From an uncultured Oscillospiraceae bacterium (lineage in GTDB: Bacteria > Bacillota > Clostridia > Oscillospirales > Oscillospiraceae): a stretch of 64,000 bases of DNA. Positions within the stretch are counted from its first letter, which is position 1. Every line of letters starts with the position of its first letter. The position numbers and the translations under genes are program-made. The notes beneath the pieces are model-generated. The model was not told the DNA's origin. It ran no database searches and saw nothing but the letters and a program-made list of their open reading frames with translations. Location: positions 5,567 through 69,566 of the forward strand of contig CAKUDE010000007.1 of the NCBI GenBank assembly GCA_934645175.1, given 5' to 3'. Positions 27,864-36,694 of this stretch are shown here, piece by piece.

Positions 27864-28536
27864 GCGCCAGCCTCCTTTCTCCCCATGCGACCAGCCGACT
27901 CAACGGATACGTCAGGCATAAATACAATGCGCCGACGATCAGCAGCGGCTCCAGATTCAGATAGGTTGCGCCGTTAATTTTCTTATACACCGTCATCAGA
28001 TCGCCGATGAAGAAGGTCGAGGCAAGGGAAGTCTCCTTCAGGATCGTGACAAACTCATTGCCGAGTGCGGGCAGGATCGTTTTGACGGCCTGCGGAAGAA
28101 CGATACGGGTCAGCGTCTGCCCGCGGCTCATGCCGAGACTTCGCGCGGCCTCGCTCTGCCCCCGGTCAACCGACTGCAAGCCCGAGCGGAACACCTCGGA
28201 AACATAGGCCGAGGAATTGAGACTCAGCGCAACGGCAACCCACGCAAATGCCGACAGATTCAGAAAAGGCAGCAGCTCGGGCACGACGAAGTAGAAGACC
28301 GTGAGCTGAAGCAGGATCGGCGTGCCGCGCAGAACCTCAATGTGCAGCCCGGCCAGAAAGCGCAGTGCGCGAAAGCGCGAGCATTTCATGGCCGTCACGA
28401 CGCTGCCCAGGATCGCGCCGAAAAGCACGGCGATGGCAGTCAGCAGCAGTGTGTTGACAACGCCTTCAAACAGAAATACCTGCCAGTATTTTGAGATGAG
28501 TCTGCCGATATTCCGCACGACCGTTGAAATGTCCAT
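27850..28536 (-). CDS. Amino-acid ABC transporter permease (HisM/GlnP type)
   Basis: The 228-residue permease has about five transmembrane helices and the EAA loop [20 protein letters not shown] near residues 140-159 that contacts the ATPase. The N-terminal segment [15 protein letters not shown] is typical of the family. The gene lies between the substrate-binding protein and the ATPase; a hairpin at 28558-28581 separates it from the former. Only one permease is encoded, so it probably acts as a homodimer. Confidence 0.95.
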   Translation of the reverse strand: MDISTVVRNIGRLISKYWQVFLFEGVVNTLLLTAIAVLFGAILGSVVTAMKCSRFRALRFLAGLHIEVLRGTPILLQLTVFYFVVPELLPFLNLSAFAWVAVALSLNSSAYVSEVFRSGLQSVDRGQSEAARSLGMSRGQTLTRIVLPQAVKTILPALGNEFVTILKETSLASTFFIGDLMTVYKKINGATYLNLEPLLIVGALYLCLTYPLSRLVAWGERRLARGAH

Positions 28537-28557
28537 GCCCGGTCTCCTTTCCGATCC

Positions 28558-28581
28558 GCCGACGCATTTTCATGCGCCGGC
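28558..28581 (-). promoter_or_regulatory. Intercistronic hairpin between the binding protein and permease genes
   Basis: The stem GCCG(A/G)CGCAT with a TTTC loop has no T tract. Such hairpins often protect the upstream mRNA end and raise binding-protein levels over the permease (inference). Confidence 0.6.
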
Positions 28582-28590
28582 GATGTATAT

Positions 28591-29445
28591 TTATTCTCCC
28601 GCAGATTCCGTAGGTACAGGATTGCCGTTTTCGTCATAGCCGACCTCGGCTGCCGTTTTGGAACCGGCAAGCACCTGTGCCTGTGCATACCAGGTCTCAT
28701 AAAGTCCGGCATCTTTTGCCTTTGCAAGGATGGCGTTGACCTTCGCAGTCAGCTCGTCGTCGCCCTTTTTCAGGATGACCACATTGCCGACGTATTTGGG
28801 ATCGACCGTAAAGGCAAAATCACACAACGCAACGGCATCATCGTTGGCCATGAACACCTCCGCCTGGCCCTTGGCCAGCGCAACGGCATCGAAGTCGCCC
28901 TTTTTGAGCTGCATGAGTGCCGTGGAAAGATCGGACACCGGAACAATGGTGGCTCCCGCAAGCTGCTCCTTGCACAGTGTTTCCTGAAGCGAAGCGCTCT
29001 GTGCGCCGACCTGAATGCCGTTAAAATCCTCGGCAGTCTTAAACTTGTCTTTGTTTTCCTTTAGCGTGACAACCACCTGTTCGGTTTCATTGTCTCCCGC
29101 AAAGTAATAATCCGAGAGGTTGTAGCTTTCGGCGCGTTCCGGCATCCACGAGAATCCGGAAATGGCCAGCGTCGCTTTGCCGCTGGAAACCGCACCGGGG
29201 CAGGCGTCAAAGCTCATCGGCAGGATCTTCAGCTCCATTCCCAATTCATCGGCGATATACTGCGCCAGCAGCGCATCAAAGCCGACATACTGCTCCTGCC
29301 CGGATTTGGACATATCGCAGAAAATCATCGGTGCGAAGTCCGGTGAGGTTGCCACGGTCAGAACCGGCTTTTCCTCGGATTTGCAGCCTGCCAGCAGCGC
29401 GCCGAGCAGTGAAAGCATCAGCAGAATACTAACGATCTTTTTCAT
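28591..29445 (-). CDS. Amino-acid ABC transporter substrate-binding lipoprotein
   Basis: The 284-residue protein has a lipoprotein signal (MKKIVSILLMLSLLGALLAGC, Cys at residue 21) and the SBP_bac_3 fold, with LTVATSPDFAPM at the start and PERAESYNLSDYYF, where the Arg should hold the ligand carboxylate. The ATG at 29445 has GGAGGGAAAG upstream. It is the first gene of the transporter operon. The promoter carries two tandem ARG-box-like sites. Confidence 0.94.
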   Translation of the reverse strand: MKKIVSILLMLSLLGALLAGCKSEEKPVLTVATSPDFAPMIFCDMSKSGQEQYVGFDALLAQYIADELGMELKILPMSFDACPGAVSSGKATLAISGFSWMPERAESYNLSDYYFAGDNETEQVVVTLKENKDKFKTAEDFNGIQVGAQSASLQETLCKEQLAGATIVPVSDLSTALMQLKKGDFDAVALAKGQAEVFMANDDAVALCDFAFTVDPKYVGNVVILKKGDDELTAKVNAILAKAKDAGLYETWYAQAQVLAGSKTAAEVGYDENGNPVPTESAGE

Positions 29446-29498
29446 GTTTCTTTCCCTCCTGCTGCGGATTTTTATCCGCAACCTATTTGATGTGACCC

Positions 29499-29545
29499 AC
29501 TATACACGAATATTTATTCATTGTCAACAGGATATTTATTCATTT
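29499..29545 (-). promoter_or_regulatory. ABC-transporter promoter with two tandem ARG-box-like operators
   Basis: On the minus strand TTGACA (29527-29522) and TATAGT (29504-29499) have a 17-base spacer. The core TGAATAAATATTCG (29520-29507) fills the spacer and a second copy TGAATAAATATCCT (29542-29529) lies just upstream of the -35, 22 bases centre to centre. Both match the ArgR/AhrC box WNTGAATWWWWATTCANW. Repression by ArgR is inference. Confidence 0.7.
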
Positions 29546-29643
29546 CCGCGTTTTTGTCGCTTTGTCCAAGGCAGACCTCGGTTTTTCTCGGAAAGCGGTG
29601 AAAATGCCGAGCAAACGGGAAAAGCGGTCTACGTTCTGACAAA

Positions 29644-29677
29644 AAAATGAGGTATCCCGGAGGGGATACCTCATTTT
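29644..29677 (-). terminator. Terminator of the dapA-dapB-hisS-aspS operon
   Basis: A 15-bp perfect stem (29644-29658, 29663-29677) is followed by TTT on the minus strand. Confidence 0.9.
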
Positions 29678-29705
29678 CGACGGTTACGCCTCAAAGCCGC
29701 ACCGT

Positions 29706-31481
29706 TCAGTCATCCAGAGCAATCCGAATATGCACGTCATCGAGCTGCTTCTGATCAACAACGGACGGAGCGCCCATCATGACGTCCTGCGCATTTTTGT
29801 TCATCGGGAAAGGAATGATCTCGCGAATGGATTCTTCCCCTGCCAGCAGCATGACAATGCGGTCAATACCGGGCGCAATTCCTGCGTGGGGGGGTGCACC
29901 GTAGCAGAAAGCATTATACATGGCGGGGAACTTTGCCTTGACATCCTCCTCGCCGAGGCCGACCAGCTCAAAAGCACGGATCATGATCTCGGGATCATGG
30001 TTCCGCACCGCACCGGACGACAGCTCCACGCCGTTGCACACAAGGTCGTACTGCTGCGCGGTGATGGTCAGCGGATCGAGCTTGCCCTCGATGGCTCTGT
30101 CCAGCGTTTCGGCGCCGCCGCCGGGCATGGAGAAGGGATTGTGGCAGAACTCGAGCGCGCCGCTCTCCTCGCCGATCTCGTACATCGGGAAATCGACAAC
30201 CCAGCAGAATTCATAGCGTTCTCTGTCCATATGGCCGGGCACGAGTGCGCCGAGCTTGCTGCGCAGCACGCCCGCGGTCTTGATTGCAGCGGTGCGCTTC
30301 CCTGCGGCCACGCCGACGAGACAGCCGGGCGTCAGGCCGAGCGCCTCCGTGATCTGCTGCGCGTGCGGCTGAAGGAACTTGGCCACGCCGCCGGCAAAGG
30401 AGCCGTCGGCCTCGACCTTGAACCAGTAGGGCTTGCTGCCGGACTGCACTTCTACATCCGCACAGAGCTTGTCGATCTGCTTGCGCGTCAGCTCACAGCC
30501 GGGTACGACGACGGCCTTGACGACATTCCCCTCGGCAAAGGGCGCAAACTCGCTGCCCTTGACGAGCGCGGTCATGTCCTGAAGCACCAGATCAATGCGC
30601 AGGTCGGGCTTGTCCGAACCGTAGGTCTCCAGCGCATCGCGGTAGGCAATGCGGCGGAAGGGCGCAGAAGATGCAATGTTATACTTGCCGTATTTCGCGA
30701 AAACAGGCGGCAAAACATCCTCAATAACAGCGAATACGTCGTCCTGCGTGGCGAAAGCCATTTCCATATCGAGCTGATAGAACTCGCCGGGGCTCCGGTC
30801 GCCGCGCGCGTCCTCGTCGCGGAAGCAGGGAGCAATCTGGAAATAACGGTCGAAGCCGGAGGTCATCAGAAGCTGCTTGAACTGCTGCGGTGCCTGCGGC
30901 AGGGCATAGAACTTGCCGGGGTGCTTTCTGGCGGGCACGAGGTAGTCGCGCGCGCCCTCCGGGCTGGAGACGGTCAGGATGGGTGTGGTGATCTCCAGGA
31001 AATCGTGGTCCATCATCGCCTTGCGGATGGCGGCGACAACGTTGCAGCGCAGAACGATATTCTGCTTGACCTCGGGATTGCGCAAATCAAGATAGCGGTA
31101 CTTCAGGCGCACGTTTTCGTCCGCCTCGCGGGAGCGGTTGATCTCAAAGGGCAGCGAGTTGTAGATGCACTTGCCGAGCACGCGCAGCTCGGTCGGAACG
31201 ACCTCGATCTCACCGGTAGGCTGCTTGGGGTTCTTGGAGGTACGCTCGCGCACCGTGCCGGTGATCTGGATTGTGGATTCGCGGTTGACGGGCTTGACGG
31301 CACGCAGCATCTCCTCGCTCTCCAATACAAGCTGCGTGGTGCCGTAGAAATCACGTAGAACGGCGAAGGCCAGGCTGCTGCCGACCTCGCGGACGTTTTC
31401 CAACCAGCCTGCGAGCGTAACGGTCTTTCCTGCATCGGACAGGCGCAGCTCGCCGCAATTATGGGTTCTGGACTGAATCAT
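29706..31481 (-). CDS. aspS: Aspartyl-tRNA synthetase
   Basis: The 591-residue class II enzyme has the bacterial layout: OB-fold anticodon domain (about residues 1-105), catalytic core with inserted GAD domain (about 290-410) and motif 3 APGIDRIVMLL near residue 535. Motif 2 reads FRDEDARGDRSPGEFYQLD, with one extra residue and SPGEFYQ where the usual bacterial enzyme has QPEFTQ. It follows hisS by 18 bases in the operon dapA-dapB-hisS-aspS. Whether it also charges Asn cannot be read from sequence; gatCAB is not in the window. Confidence 0.97.
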   Translation of the reverse strand: MIQSRTHNCGELRLSDAGKTVTLAGWLENVREVGSSLAFAVLRDFYGTTQLVLESEEMLRAVKPVNRESTIQITGTVRERTSKNPKQPTGEIEVVPTELRVLGKCIYNSLPFEINRSREADENVRLKYRYLDLRNPEVKQNIVLRCNVVAAIRKAMMDHDFLEITTPILTVSSPEGARDYLVPARKHPGKFYALPQAPQQFKQLLMTSGFDRYFQIAPCFRDEDARGDRSPGEFYQLDMEMAFATQDDVFAVIEDVLPPVFAKYGKYNIASSAPFRRIAYRDALETYGSDKPDLRIDLVLQDMTALVKGSEFAPFAEGNVVKAVVVPGCELTRKQIDKLCADVEVQSGSKPYWFKVEADGSFAGGVAKFLQPHAQQITEALGLTPGCLVGVAAGKRTAAIKTAGVLRSKLGALVPGHMDRERYEFCWVVDFPMYEIGEESGALEFCHNPFSMPGGGAETLDRAIEGKLDPLTITAQQYDLVCNGVELSSGAVRNHDPEIMIRAFELVGLGEEDVKAKFPAMYNAFCYGAPPHAGIAPGIDRIVMLLAGEESIREIIPFPMNKNAQDVMMGAPSVVDQKQLDDVHIRIALDD

Positions 31482-31499
31482 TGGTATTATTCCCTCTCT

Positions 31500-32855
31500 T
31501 TAGTCTAGGATTACTTTTCCGGCCTGCGCTTCGGCGACGCCCGCCGCGATCAGCGCAGCGGCTTTATCGGGCGTGCAAAGCGTCTGCTCGCCGGTCTTCA
31601 GCGCCTTGACGGAGCATTTGCCCGCCGCGATCTCGTCCTCCCCCAGGAAAACCACATAGGGGATCCCAAGCCGGTCGGCATAGCTCATCTTGGCCTTGAA
31701 TTTCTTTTCTTCGCAATAAAGCTGCGTGCGGATGCCCGCTGCGCGAAGCTTTGTTGCCAACGCAACGGCAGGCGCAAGATCCGTCGTCATGGGCAGAAGC
31801 AGCGCGTCGGCCGGCGCGGTGGGAAGCTGCGGATTGAGCATTCCCTGCTCGTCGAGCACATAAAACAGGCGCGTCAGGCCGATGGCCACGCCCACGCCGG
31901 GCAGACTGCGCTCAGAGTAATACTCCGCCAGATTGTCATAGCGGCCGCCGGCGCAGATGGCGCCGATTTCCGGATGCTCGGTCATGCGCGTTTCGTAGAC
32001 CGTTCCGGTGTAGTAATCCAGGCCGCGTGCAATGGTCAGATCGACGGCAAAGTTTTCCTGCGGCACGCCGAACTCCGCCAGATATTTCGTCACGGTGCTC
32101 AGCTCGTCGAGACCGATATCGAAGGTCTCGTTTTTGCCGCGGTAGCCCTCCAGTGCGGCAAGCACCTCGGCATTCGTGCCGCGGATGGCAATGAACCGCA
32201 GGATTTCATCCGCGCTTTGCCCGGGGAGCGACAGCTCCTGCGTCAGCAGCTCCCGAACCTTATCCGACCCGATCTTATCGAGCTTGTCCACGGTGCGCAT
32301 AATGTCCTGCGACTGCTCCGTCAGGCCAAGCATGGCGTAGAAGCCGTTGAGGATCTTACGGTTGTTGACGCTGATGCAAAAGCGCTTCAGGCCGAATTCC
32401 GAGAACACGCGATAGATGACGGCGGGGATCTCCGCCTCGTTGATAACGGAGAGCTTTCCGTCACCGATGATGTCGATGTCCGCCTGATAGAACTCACGGA
32501 AGCGGCCGCGCTGCGCGCGCTCGCCGCGGTAAACCTTGCCGATGGCGTAGCGCCGGAAGGGAAAGGCCAGCTCGTTTTCGTGCAGCGCGACATATTTCGC
32601 CAGCGGGACGGTATGGTCGAAGCGCAGCGCCAGATCGGAATCGCCCTTCTGAAAGCGGTAGATCTGTTTTTCCGTTTCGCCGCCGCCCTTGGCCAGCAGA
32701 ATGTCCGCTGCCTCGATGACGGGAGTATCGATGGGAGTGAAGCCGTAAAGTGAGAAGCTGCGGCGCAGGATCTCCAGCATCCGTTCAAATTTCTGCTGGG
32801 GCGCCGGGAGCAGCTCCATGAAGCCCGACAGCGTGCGGGGTTTGCGTTTTTCCAT
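31500..32855 (-). CDS. hisS: Histidyl-tRNA synthetase, eukaryote-like clade
   Basis: The 451-residue class II enzyme has the histidine motif ARGLDYYTGTVYE near residue 276 and a normal C-terminal anticodon-binding domain. Motif 2 contains GRFREFYQADIDIIG, which resembles eukaryotic cytosolic HisRS (GRYREFYQCDFDIAG) more than the E. coli type (GRYRQFHQLGCEVFG). The ATG at 32855 has AAGGAT upstream; a longer frame adds 34 unconserved residues. The gene follows dapB by 13 bases. Confidence 0.95.
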   Translation of the reverse strand: MEKRKPRTLSGFMELLPAPQQKFERMLEILRRSFSLYGFTPIDTPVIEAADILLAKGGGETEKQIYRFQKGDSDLALRFDHTVPLAKYVALHENELAFPFRRYAIGKVYRGERAQRGRFREFYQADIDIIGDGKLSVINEAEIPAVIYRVFSEFGLKRFCISVNNRKILNGFYAMLGLTEQSQDIMRTVDKLDKIGSDKVRELLTQELSLPGQSADEILRFIAIRGTNAEVLAALEGYRGKNETFDIGLDELSTVTKYLAEFGVPQENFAVDLTIARGLDYYTGTVYETRMTEHPEIGAICAGGRYDNLAEYYSERSLPGVGVAIGLTRLFYVLDEQGMLNPQLPTAPADALLLPMTTDLAPAVALATKLRAAGIRTQLYCEEKKFKAKMSYADRLGIPYVVFLGEDEIAAGKCSVKALKTGEQTLCTPDKAAALIAAGVAEAQAGKVILD

Positions 32856-32868
32856 GGTATATCCTTCT

Positions 32869-33582
32869 TTATGCGTTAAAAATAATCTCCTCCAGAGAAT
32901 AGAAGCCGGGAGCGCGGCCGCAGATGGCGTGCGCCGCGCGCAGTGCGCCCGCGGCAAACACGCGGCGGCTGGTCGCCTTGTGCGTCAGCTCCAGCGACTC
33001 GTCCTGTCCAAAGAACAGCACGCTGTGTTCTCCCGCAACGGTGCCGCCGCGCAGGGAAAACACCCCGATCTCGTTTTTACCGCGCTTACCGCACAGGCCC
33101 TCGCGGCCGTGAACGACAAGCGCCTGCCCCTGCGGGTCCAGCTCATACAGAAGCTGCTTCGCCGTACCGCTGGGCGCATCGACCTTCTGATTGTGGTGCA
33201 GCTCCAGGATTTCCTTATCCCAATCGACAAGCACGGACGCATACTCGCGCAGCATCCGTCGCAGAACGGCGATGCCGGTGCTGTAGTTTGCCGTCCAGAG
33301 CACGGCATTCGTCCGCGCAAGCGCGTGCAGACGGTCGAAATCCGGCTCGGTCAGGCCGGTAGTGCCGCTGACAAGCGCCGCGCCGGTGCGGGTCAGATAG
33401 CGCTCCAGATGCGGCAGCGCACCGACCCCGGAAAAATCCAGGCAGACCTGCGCCGCCGGAGCGTCGTCGTAACGCTCCGGACAGTTCAGATCGGCGTAGC
33501 CGACGATCTCGTCGCCGGCGGCGAGGGCAAGTTCTTCGAGCATCCTGCCCATCCTGCCGTAGCCGCTGAGAAACAGCCTCAT
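32869..33582 (-). CDS. dapB: 4-hydroxy-tetrahydrodipicolinate reductase
   Basis: The 237-residue enzyme reduces the DapA product in lysine and diaminopimelate synthesis. The N-terminal GYGRMGRM (residues 8-15) is the nucleotide-binding loop, SGTTGL is at 72-77, and the substrate motif ELHHNQKVDAPSGTA is at 127-141 with catalytic His129/130 and Lys133. It is slightly shorter than usual (250-270). It overlaps dapA by four bases. Confidence 0.95.
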   Translation of the reverse strand: MRLFLSGYGRMGRMLEELALAAGDEIVGYADLNCPERYDDAPAAQVCLDFSGVGALPHLERYLTRTGAALVSGTTGLTEPDFDRLHALARTNAVLWTANYSTGIAVLRRMLREYASVLVDWDKEILELHHNQKVDAPSGTAKQLLYELDPQGQALVVHGREGLCGKRGKNEIGVFSLRGGTVAGEHSVLFFGQDESLELTHKATSRRVFAAGALRAAHAICGRAPGFYSLEEIIFNA

Positions 33583-34481
33583 TCGTCTGCGCCCTCCTTT
33601 ACGGGCAAGCCGACCTCACGCATGAGCCGTGCGAGTCTGGCGCGGTTTTCCGGCGCCATCGGATACATCGGCATCCGGAAGGTTCCGGCCTCAAGGCCCA
33701 TCAGGTTCATGGCCTCCTTGACCGGAATGGGGTTAACCTCCATAAACAGGCCGTTGATCAGGTCAAGGCAGCGAAGCTGCTGCGCAAGCGCCTGCTCGCG
33801 GCGGCCCTCGAGGAAATCGACCGTCATATCATGTACCTCGCGGGGCATGATATTCGCCCATACGGAAATGACGCCGATCGCGCCGACGGACATCAGCGGG
33901 ACGGTAATGTCATCGTTGCCGCTATACATCACAAAGTCGTCGGAAAGGTAGCGCGCAATCTGCATCGCGTAAGACATATCCCCGCTGGCTTCCTTGATGC
34001 CCATAACGTTCGGATGCTCCGACAGGCGGCGCACAGCATTCGGAGAGATGCGGCAGCCGGTGCGGCCGGGTACGTTATAAAGAATGATCGGAGCGCTGGC
34101 AGCATCCGCCGACATCATAAAGTGGCGGTACATACCCTCCTCGTTGGCTTTGACATAGTACGGACTGATACACAGGAGTGCATCGGCGCCCATGGCAGAG
34201 TATACAACGGACTTATGCTTCTGCATCTCGCTGGAGTTGGAGCCGCTGCCCGCAATGACGGGGACGCGGCCTGCGGCGCGGTCAAGCACGCACTCAAGCG
34301 TCTTGATATCCTCCTCAAGCGTGGTTGAGGCAGTCTCGCCGGTGGTGCCGAGCACCAGAAGCGCGTCGGTCTTCTGCTCGATATGCCAGTCGACGAGCGC
34401 ACGCAGACGGTCGTAGTCCACGGAACCGTCGGACGTAAAGGGACGGACCAGCGCAACAATGGAACCGGTAATTTTTTTCAT
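33579..34481 (-). CDS. dapA: 4-hydroxy-tetrahydrodipicolinate synthase
   Basis: The 300-residue TIM barrel condenses pyruvate with aspartate semialdehyde. The active-site Tyr135 (YNVPGRTG) and Schiff-base Lys163 (GIKEASG) are present, as are the Thr-Thr-Gly residues in LGTTGET (44-50). It is the first gene of the operon dapA-dapB-hisS-aspS. No lysine riboswitch or T-box is visible in the 168-base upstream region. Confidence 0.96.
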   Translation of the reverse strand: MKKITGSIVALVRPFTSDGSVDYDRLRALVDWHIEQKTDALLVLGTTGETASTTLEEDIKTLECVLDRAAGRVPVIAGSGSNSSEMQKHKSVVYSAMGADALLCISPYYVKANEEGMYRHFMMSADAASAPIILYNVPGRTGCRISPNAVRRLSEHPNVMGIKEASGDMSYAMQIARYLSDDFVMYSGNDDITVPLMSVGAIGVISVWANIMPREVHDMTVDFLEGRREQALAQQLRCLDLINGLFMEVNPIPVKEAMNLMGLEAGTFRMPMYPMAPENRARLARLMREVGLPVKEGADE

Positions 34482-34531
34482 GGGTCAGACCTCCTGTTCA
34501 AAGTTCATGCTGCGGATTCTTTTCCATCTAA

Positions 34532-34560
34532 ACAATAGCATTTTTTCCTTCGAATTGCAA
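34532..34560 (-). promoter_or_regulatory. Promoter of the dapA operon
   Basis: TTGCAA (34560-34555), 17-base spacer, TATTGT (34537-34532) on the minus strand, 50 bases upstream of dapA. Confidence 0.6.
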
Positions 34561-34593
34561 GGAATTTTTCGTCCCGTTTCGCAGAAAAGCTCA

Positions 34594-34622
34594 TTTACAT
34601 TTCTCCTTTGGCGTGTTATAAT
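34594..34622 (+). promoter_or_regulatory. Promoter of the MoxR-DUF58 operon
   Basis: TTTACA (34594-34599), 17-base spacer, TATAAT (34617-34622); the gene starts at 34650 after GGAGGG. Confidence 0.75.
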
Positions 34623-34649
34623 CGAAAAAAAGACATCGGAGGGTAAACT

Positions 34650-35597
34650 ATGGATTCCAATCGCTTCGTTTCCTGGCACGACCGGCTCATAGACGCCTGC
34701 TCGCAGGCGATTCTCGGAAAGCGGCAAGAGCTGTCTCTGATCGCCGCCTGCTATCTCTGCGGCGGCCATGTGCTGCTTGAGGACGTTCCCGGCACAGGCA
34801 AAACCATGCTGCTGCGCGCCTTCGCACGCGCCACGGGCGGCAGCTTCCGCCGCATTCAGTTTACGCCCGACGTAACGCCGAGCGACATCACCGGCATCAA
34901 TTTTTACAATCTCAAGCAGGGCGAGTTTGAATTCCGCCCCGGCCCGCTGTTTGCCAATATGGTTCTTGCCGACGAAATCAACCGCGCCACGCCGCGCACG
35001 CAGTCCAGCCTGCTCGAAGCAATGGCGGAGGGTCAGATTTCCGTTGACGGCGTGACGCACCCGCTGGCCGGCGCATTTATGGTCGCCGCCACGCAAAACC
35101 CCATCGAATCCTACGGCACCTTCCCGCTTCCCGAAGCGCAGATGGATCGCTTCATGATGCGCCTGTCGCTCGGCTATATGCCCCGCGAGGCGGAGATGCA
35201 GGTCGCTCTGCGCCGCGACACGGCGGACATCGTCGGGCGTATTGAGCCGTGCGTCACCGAGCAGGAAACGCTTGCTCTGCGGGAGCGGCTGGACGAGATC
35301 GAGCTGAGCGAAACGGTTCTGGATTATCTTATGCGGCTCATCGAGAAAACGCGCAGCGACGAGCGCATCCGCATCGGCGCCTCCCCGCGCGGCACCATTG
35401 CGCTGTGCAAAACGGCGCGGGCCTGGGCGGCCTTCCACGGCAGGAGCTTCGTGCTCCCGGAGGACGTCCAGTTCCTTGCGCCCTATGTGCTGACTCATCG
35501 GCTTCACTACCGCACGAGCGTTCACTCCGCAGAAGCTTCGGAGATTTTTGCATCGCTTCTGGCGCAGGTCTCCGTTCCGACCGAGGCGCGCGGATGA
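34650..35597 (+). CDS. MoxR family AAA+ ATPase
   Basis: The 315-residue ATPase has Walker A EDVPGTGKT at residues 44-52, QFTPDVTPSDITG, Walker B MVLADEINRA and the sensor TQNPIESYGTFPLPEAQ, all typical of the MoxR subfamily. These act as chaperones that ready partner proteins, often ones with von Willebrand domains. It is the first of three genes linked by ATGA overlaps: MoxR, DUF58 and a membrane protein. Confidence 0.96.
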   Translation: MDSNRFVSWHDRLIDACSQAILGKRQELSLIAACYLCGGHVLLEDVPGTGKTMLLRAFARATGGSFRRIQFTPDVTPSDITGINFYNLKQGEFEFRPGPLFANMVLADEINRATPRTQSSLLEAMAEGQISVDGVTHPLAGAFMVAATQNPIESYGTFPLPEAQMDRFMMRLSLGYMPREAEMQVALRRDTADIVGRIEPCVTEQETLALRERLDEIELSETVLDYLMRLIEKTRSDERIRIGASPRGTIALCKTARAWAAFHGRSFVLPEDVQFLAPYVLTHRLHYRTSVHSAEASEIFASLLAQVSVPTEARG

Positions 35598-36694
35598 TCT
35601 GGTTCTTCTTCATCGTTCTGGCGGCGGGCGCTGTGGCGCAGATCCTGTCGCTGCGTCGCGCAAAGCGCAACGGCGGGTTGAGATACCGCTGCGCGCCGTC
35701 CGTTGCGGCCTGTGAGCCGGGCGAGACGTTTACGCTCTACAGTACCGTGACAAATCTGTCGCGGCGGCGCTCGCCCGTTCTGCGCGTCGAGGAGCATTTT
35801 CCGCAGCGTATGGAAATCCATGAGGCGGAGCAGTTTGCCGTGCGGCAATATGCAGGCGACTACCGTCTCTACACAAGTACCGTACTGTTGCGTGGACGAC
35901 AGCGCGTGCGGCGCTCGCTGCGGGCGAGTCTCCCGGCGCGCGGTGCATATGAGTTTTCCGACGCGATCTTCCGCGCGGGCGATTTTCTGGGCTTTCGCGA
36001 GTACAGCTATCCGCGTGAAAACAGCGAAACGATCGTTATCTACCCCGCGCGGCTGGAGCGCGAGGATTTTACGCGCACCTTTACCAACGCGCTCGACGAG
36101 CTTTCGCCCATGCGGCGGCTTCTGGAGGACCCCATCTCCGTATGCGGCTATCGCGACTATACGGGGCGTGAGCCTCTGCGTTCGATCAGCTGGAAGCAGA
36201 CCGCCGTGCGCGGCGAATTGACGGTCAAGGAATATGACCCGACCTGGCGTCCCGCGGTGGCGATCGCGCTTGATCTGGAATTCCACGGAGAATTCGATCT
36301 GCACCGTGCGCGGCAGGAATTCTGTTTCTCCATGGCGCGGACGATCTGCGAATATCTGGAGGACCGTCATACCGAGTATCGTCTGAGCACCAACGCCATT
36401 CTCTCCGGCGAAATCATGCGCTTTTACAGCAACGGCGGGCGCGGCGCGGGCTGGTCGGATCTGCTCTACGCCCTCGGCGCGGCAAAAAGCGGCGAATGCT
36501 GCTCGCTCGACGCCCTGCTGGCCGTCGCCTGCTCCGACGCCTACCGCGAACGCAGCCTGCTGCTCCTGACCACCCGGCCGAGCGAAGTCGTACTGGAAAC
36601 CGTGGCCCGCGCACAGGCGGCGACGGGCGTGCACATCACGCCGCTTTACGCTTCGGACTTTATTACGGCAACGGCAAAGGAGGCAACGGCATGA
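35594..36694 (+). CDS. DUF58 domain protein
   Basis: The 366-residue protein has an N-terminal hydrophobic helix (about residues 2-18), a beta-sandwich region and the DUF58 core RDYTGREPLRSISWKQTA (about residues 182-199), followed by a vWA-like fold. The ATG at 35594 overlaps the MoxR stop by four bases; the longer upstream frame is out of phase with the MoxR protein and not real. MoxR-DUF58 pairs are widespread and usually precede a transglutaminase-like membrane protein. Confidence 0.92.
   Translation: MIWFFFIVLAAGAVAQILSLRRAKRNGGLRYRCAPSVAACEPGETFTLYSTVTNLSRRRSPVLRVEEHFPQRMEIHEAEQFAVRQYAGDYRLYTSTVLLRGRQRVRRSLRASLPARGAYEFSDAIFRAGDFLGFREYSYPRENSETIVIYPARLEREDFTRTFTNALDELSPMRRLLEDPISVCGYRDYTGREPLRSISWKQTAVRGELTVKEYDPTWRPAVAIALDLEFHGEFDLHRARQEFCFSMARTICEYLEDRHTEYRLSTNAILSGEIMRFYSNGGRGAGWSDLLYALGAAKSGECCSLDALLAVACSDAYRERSLLLLTTRPSEVVLETVARAQAATGVHITPLYASDFITATAKEATA

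Noticed and set aside
29730..31358. Long open frame (542 codons) on the plus strand
   Set aside because: It is the antisense shadow of aspS.
34482..34649. Lysine riboswitch or T-box before dapA
   Set aside because: The gap contains two divergent promoters and leaves only a 45-50 base leader, too short for either element; no T-box sequence is seen before hisS or aspS.
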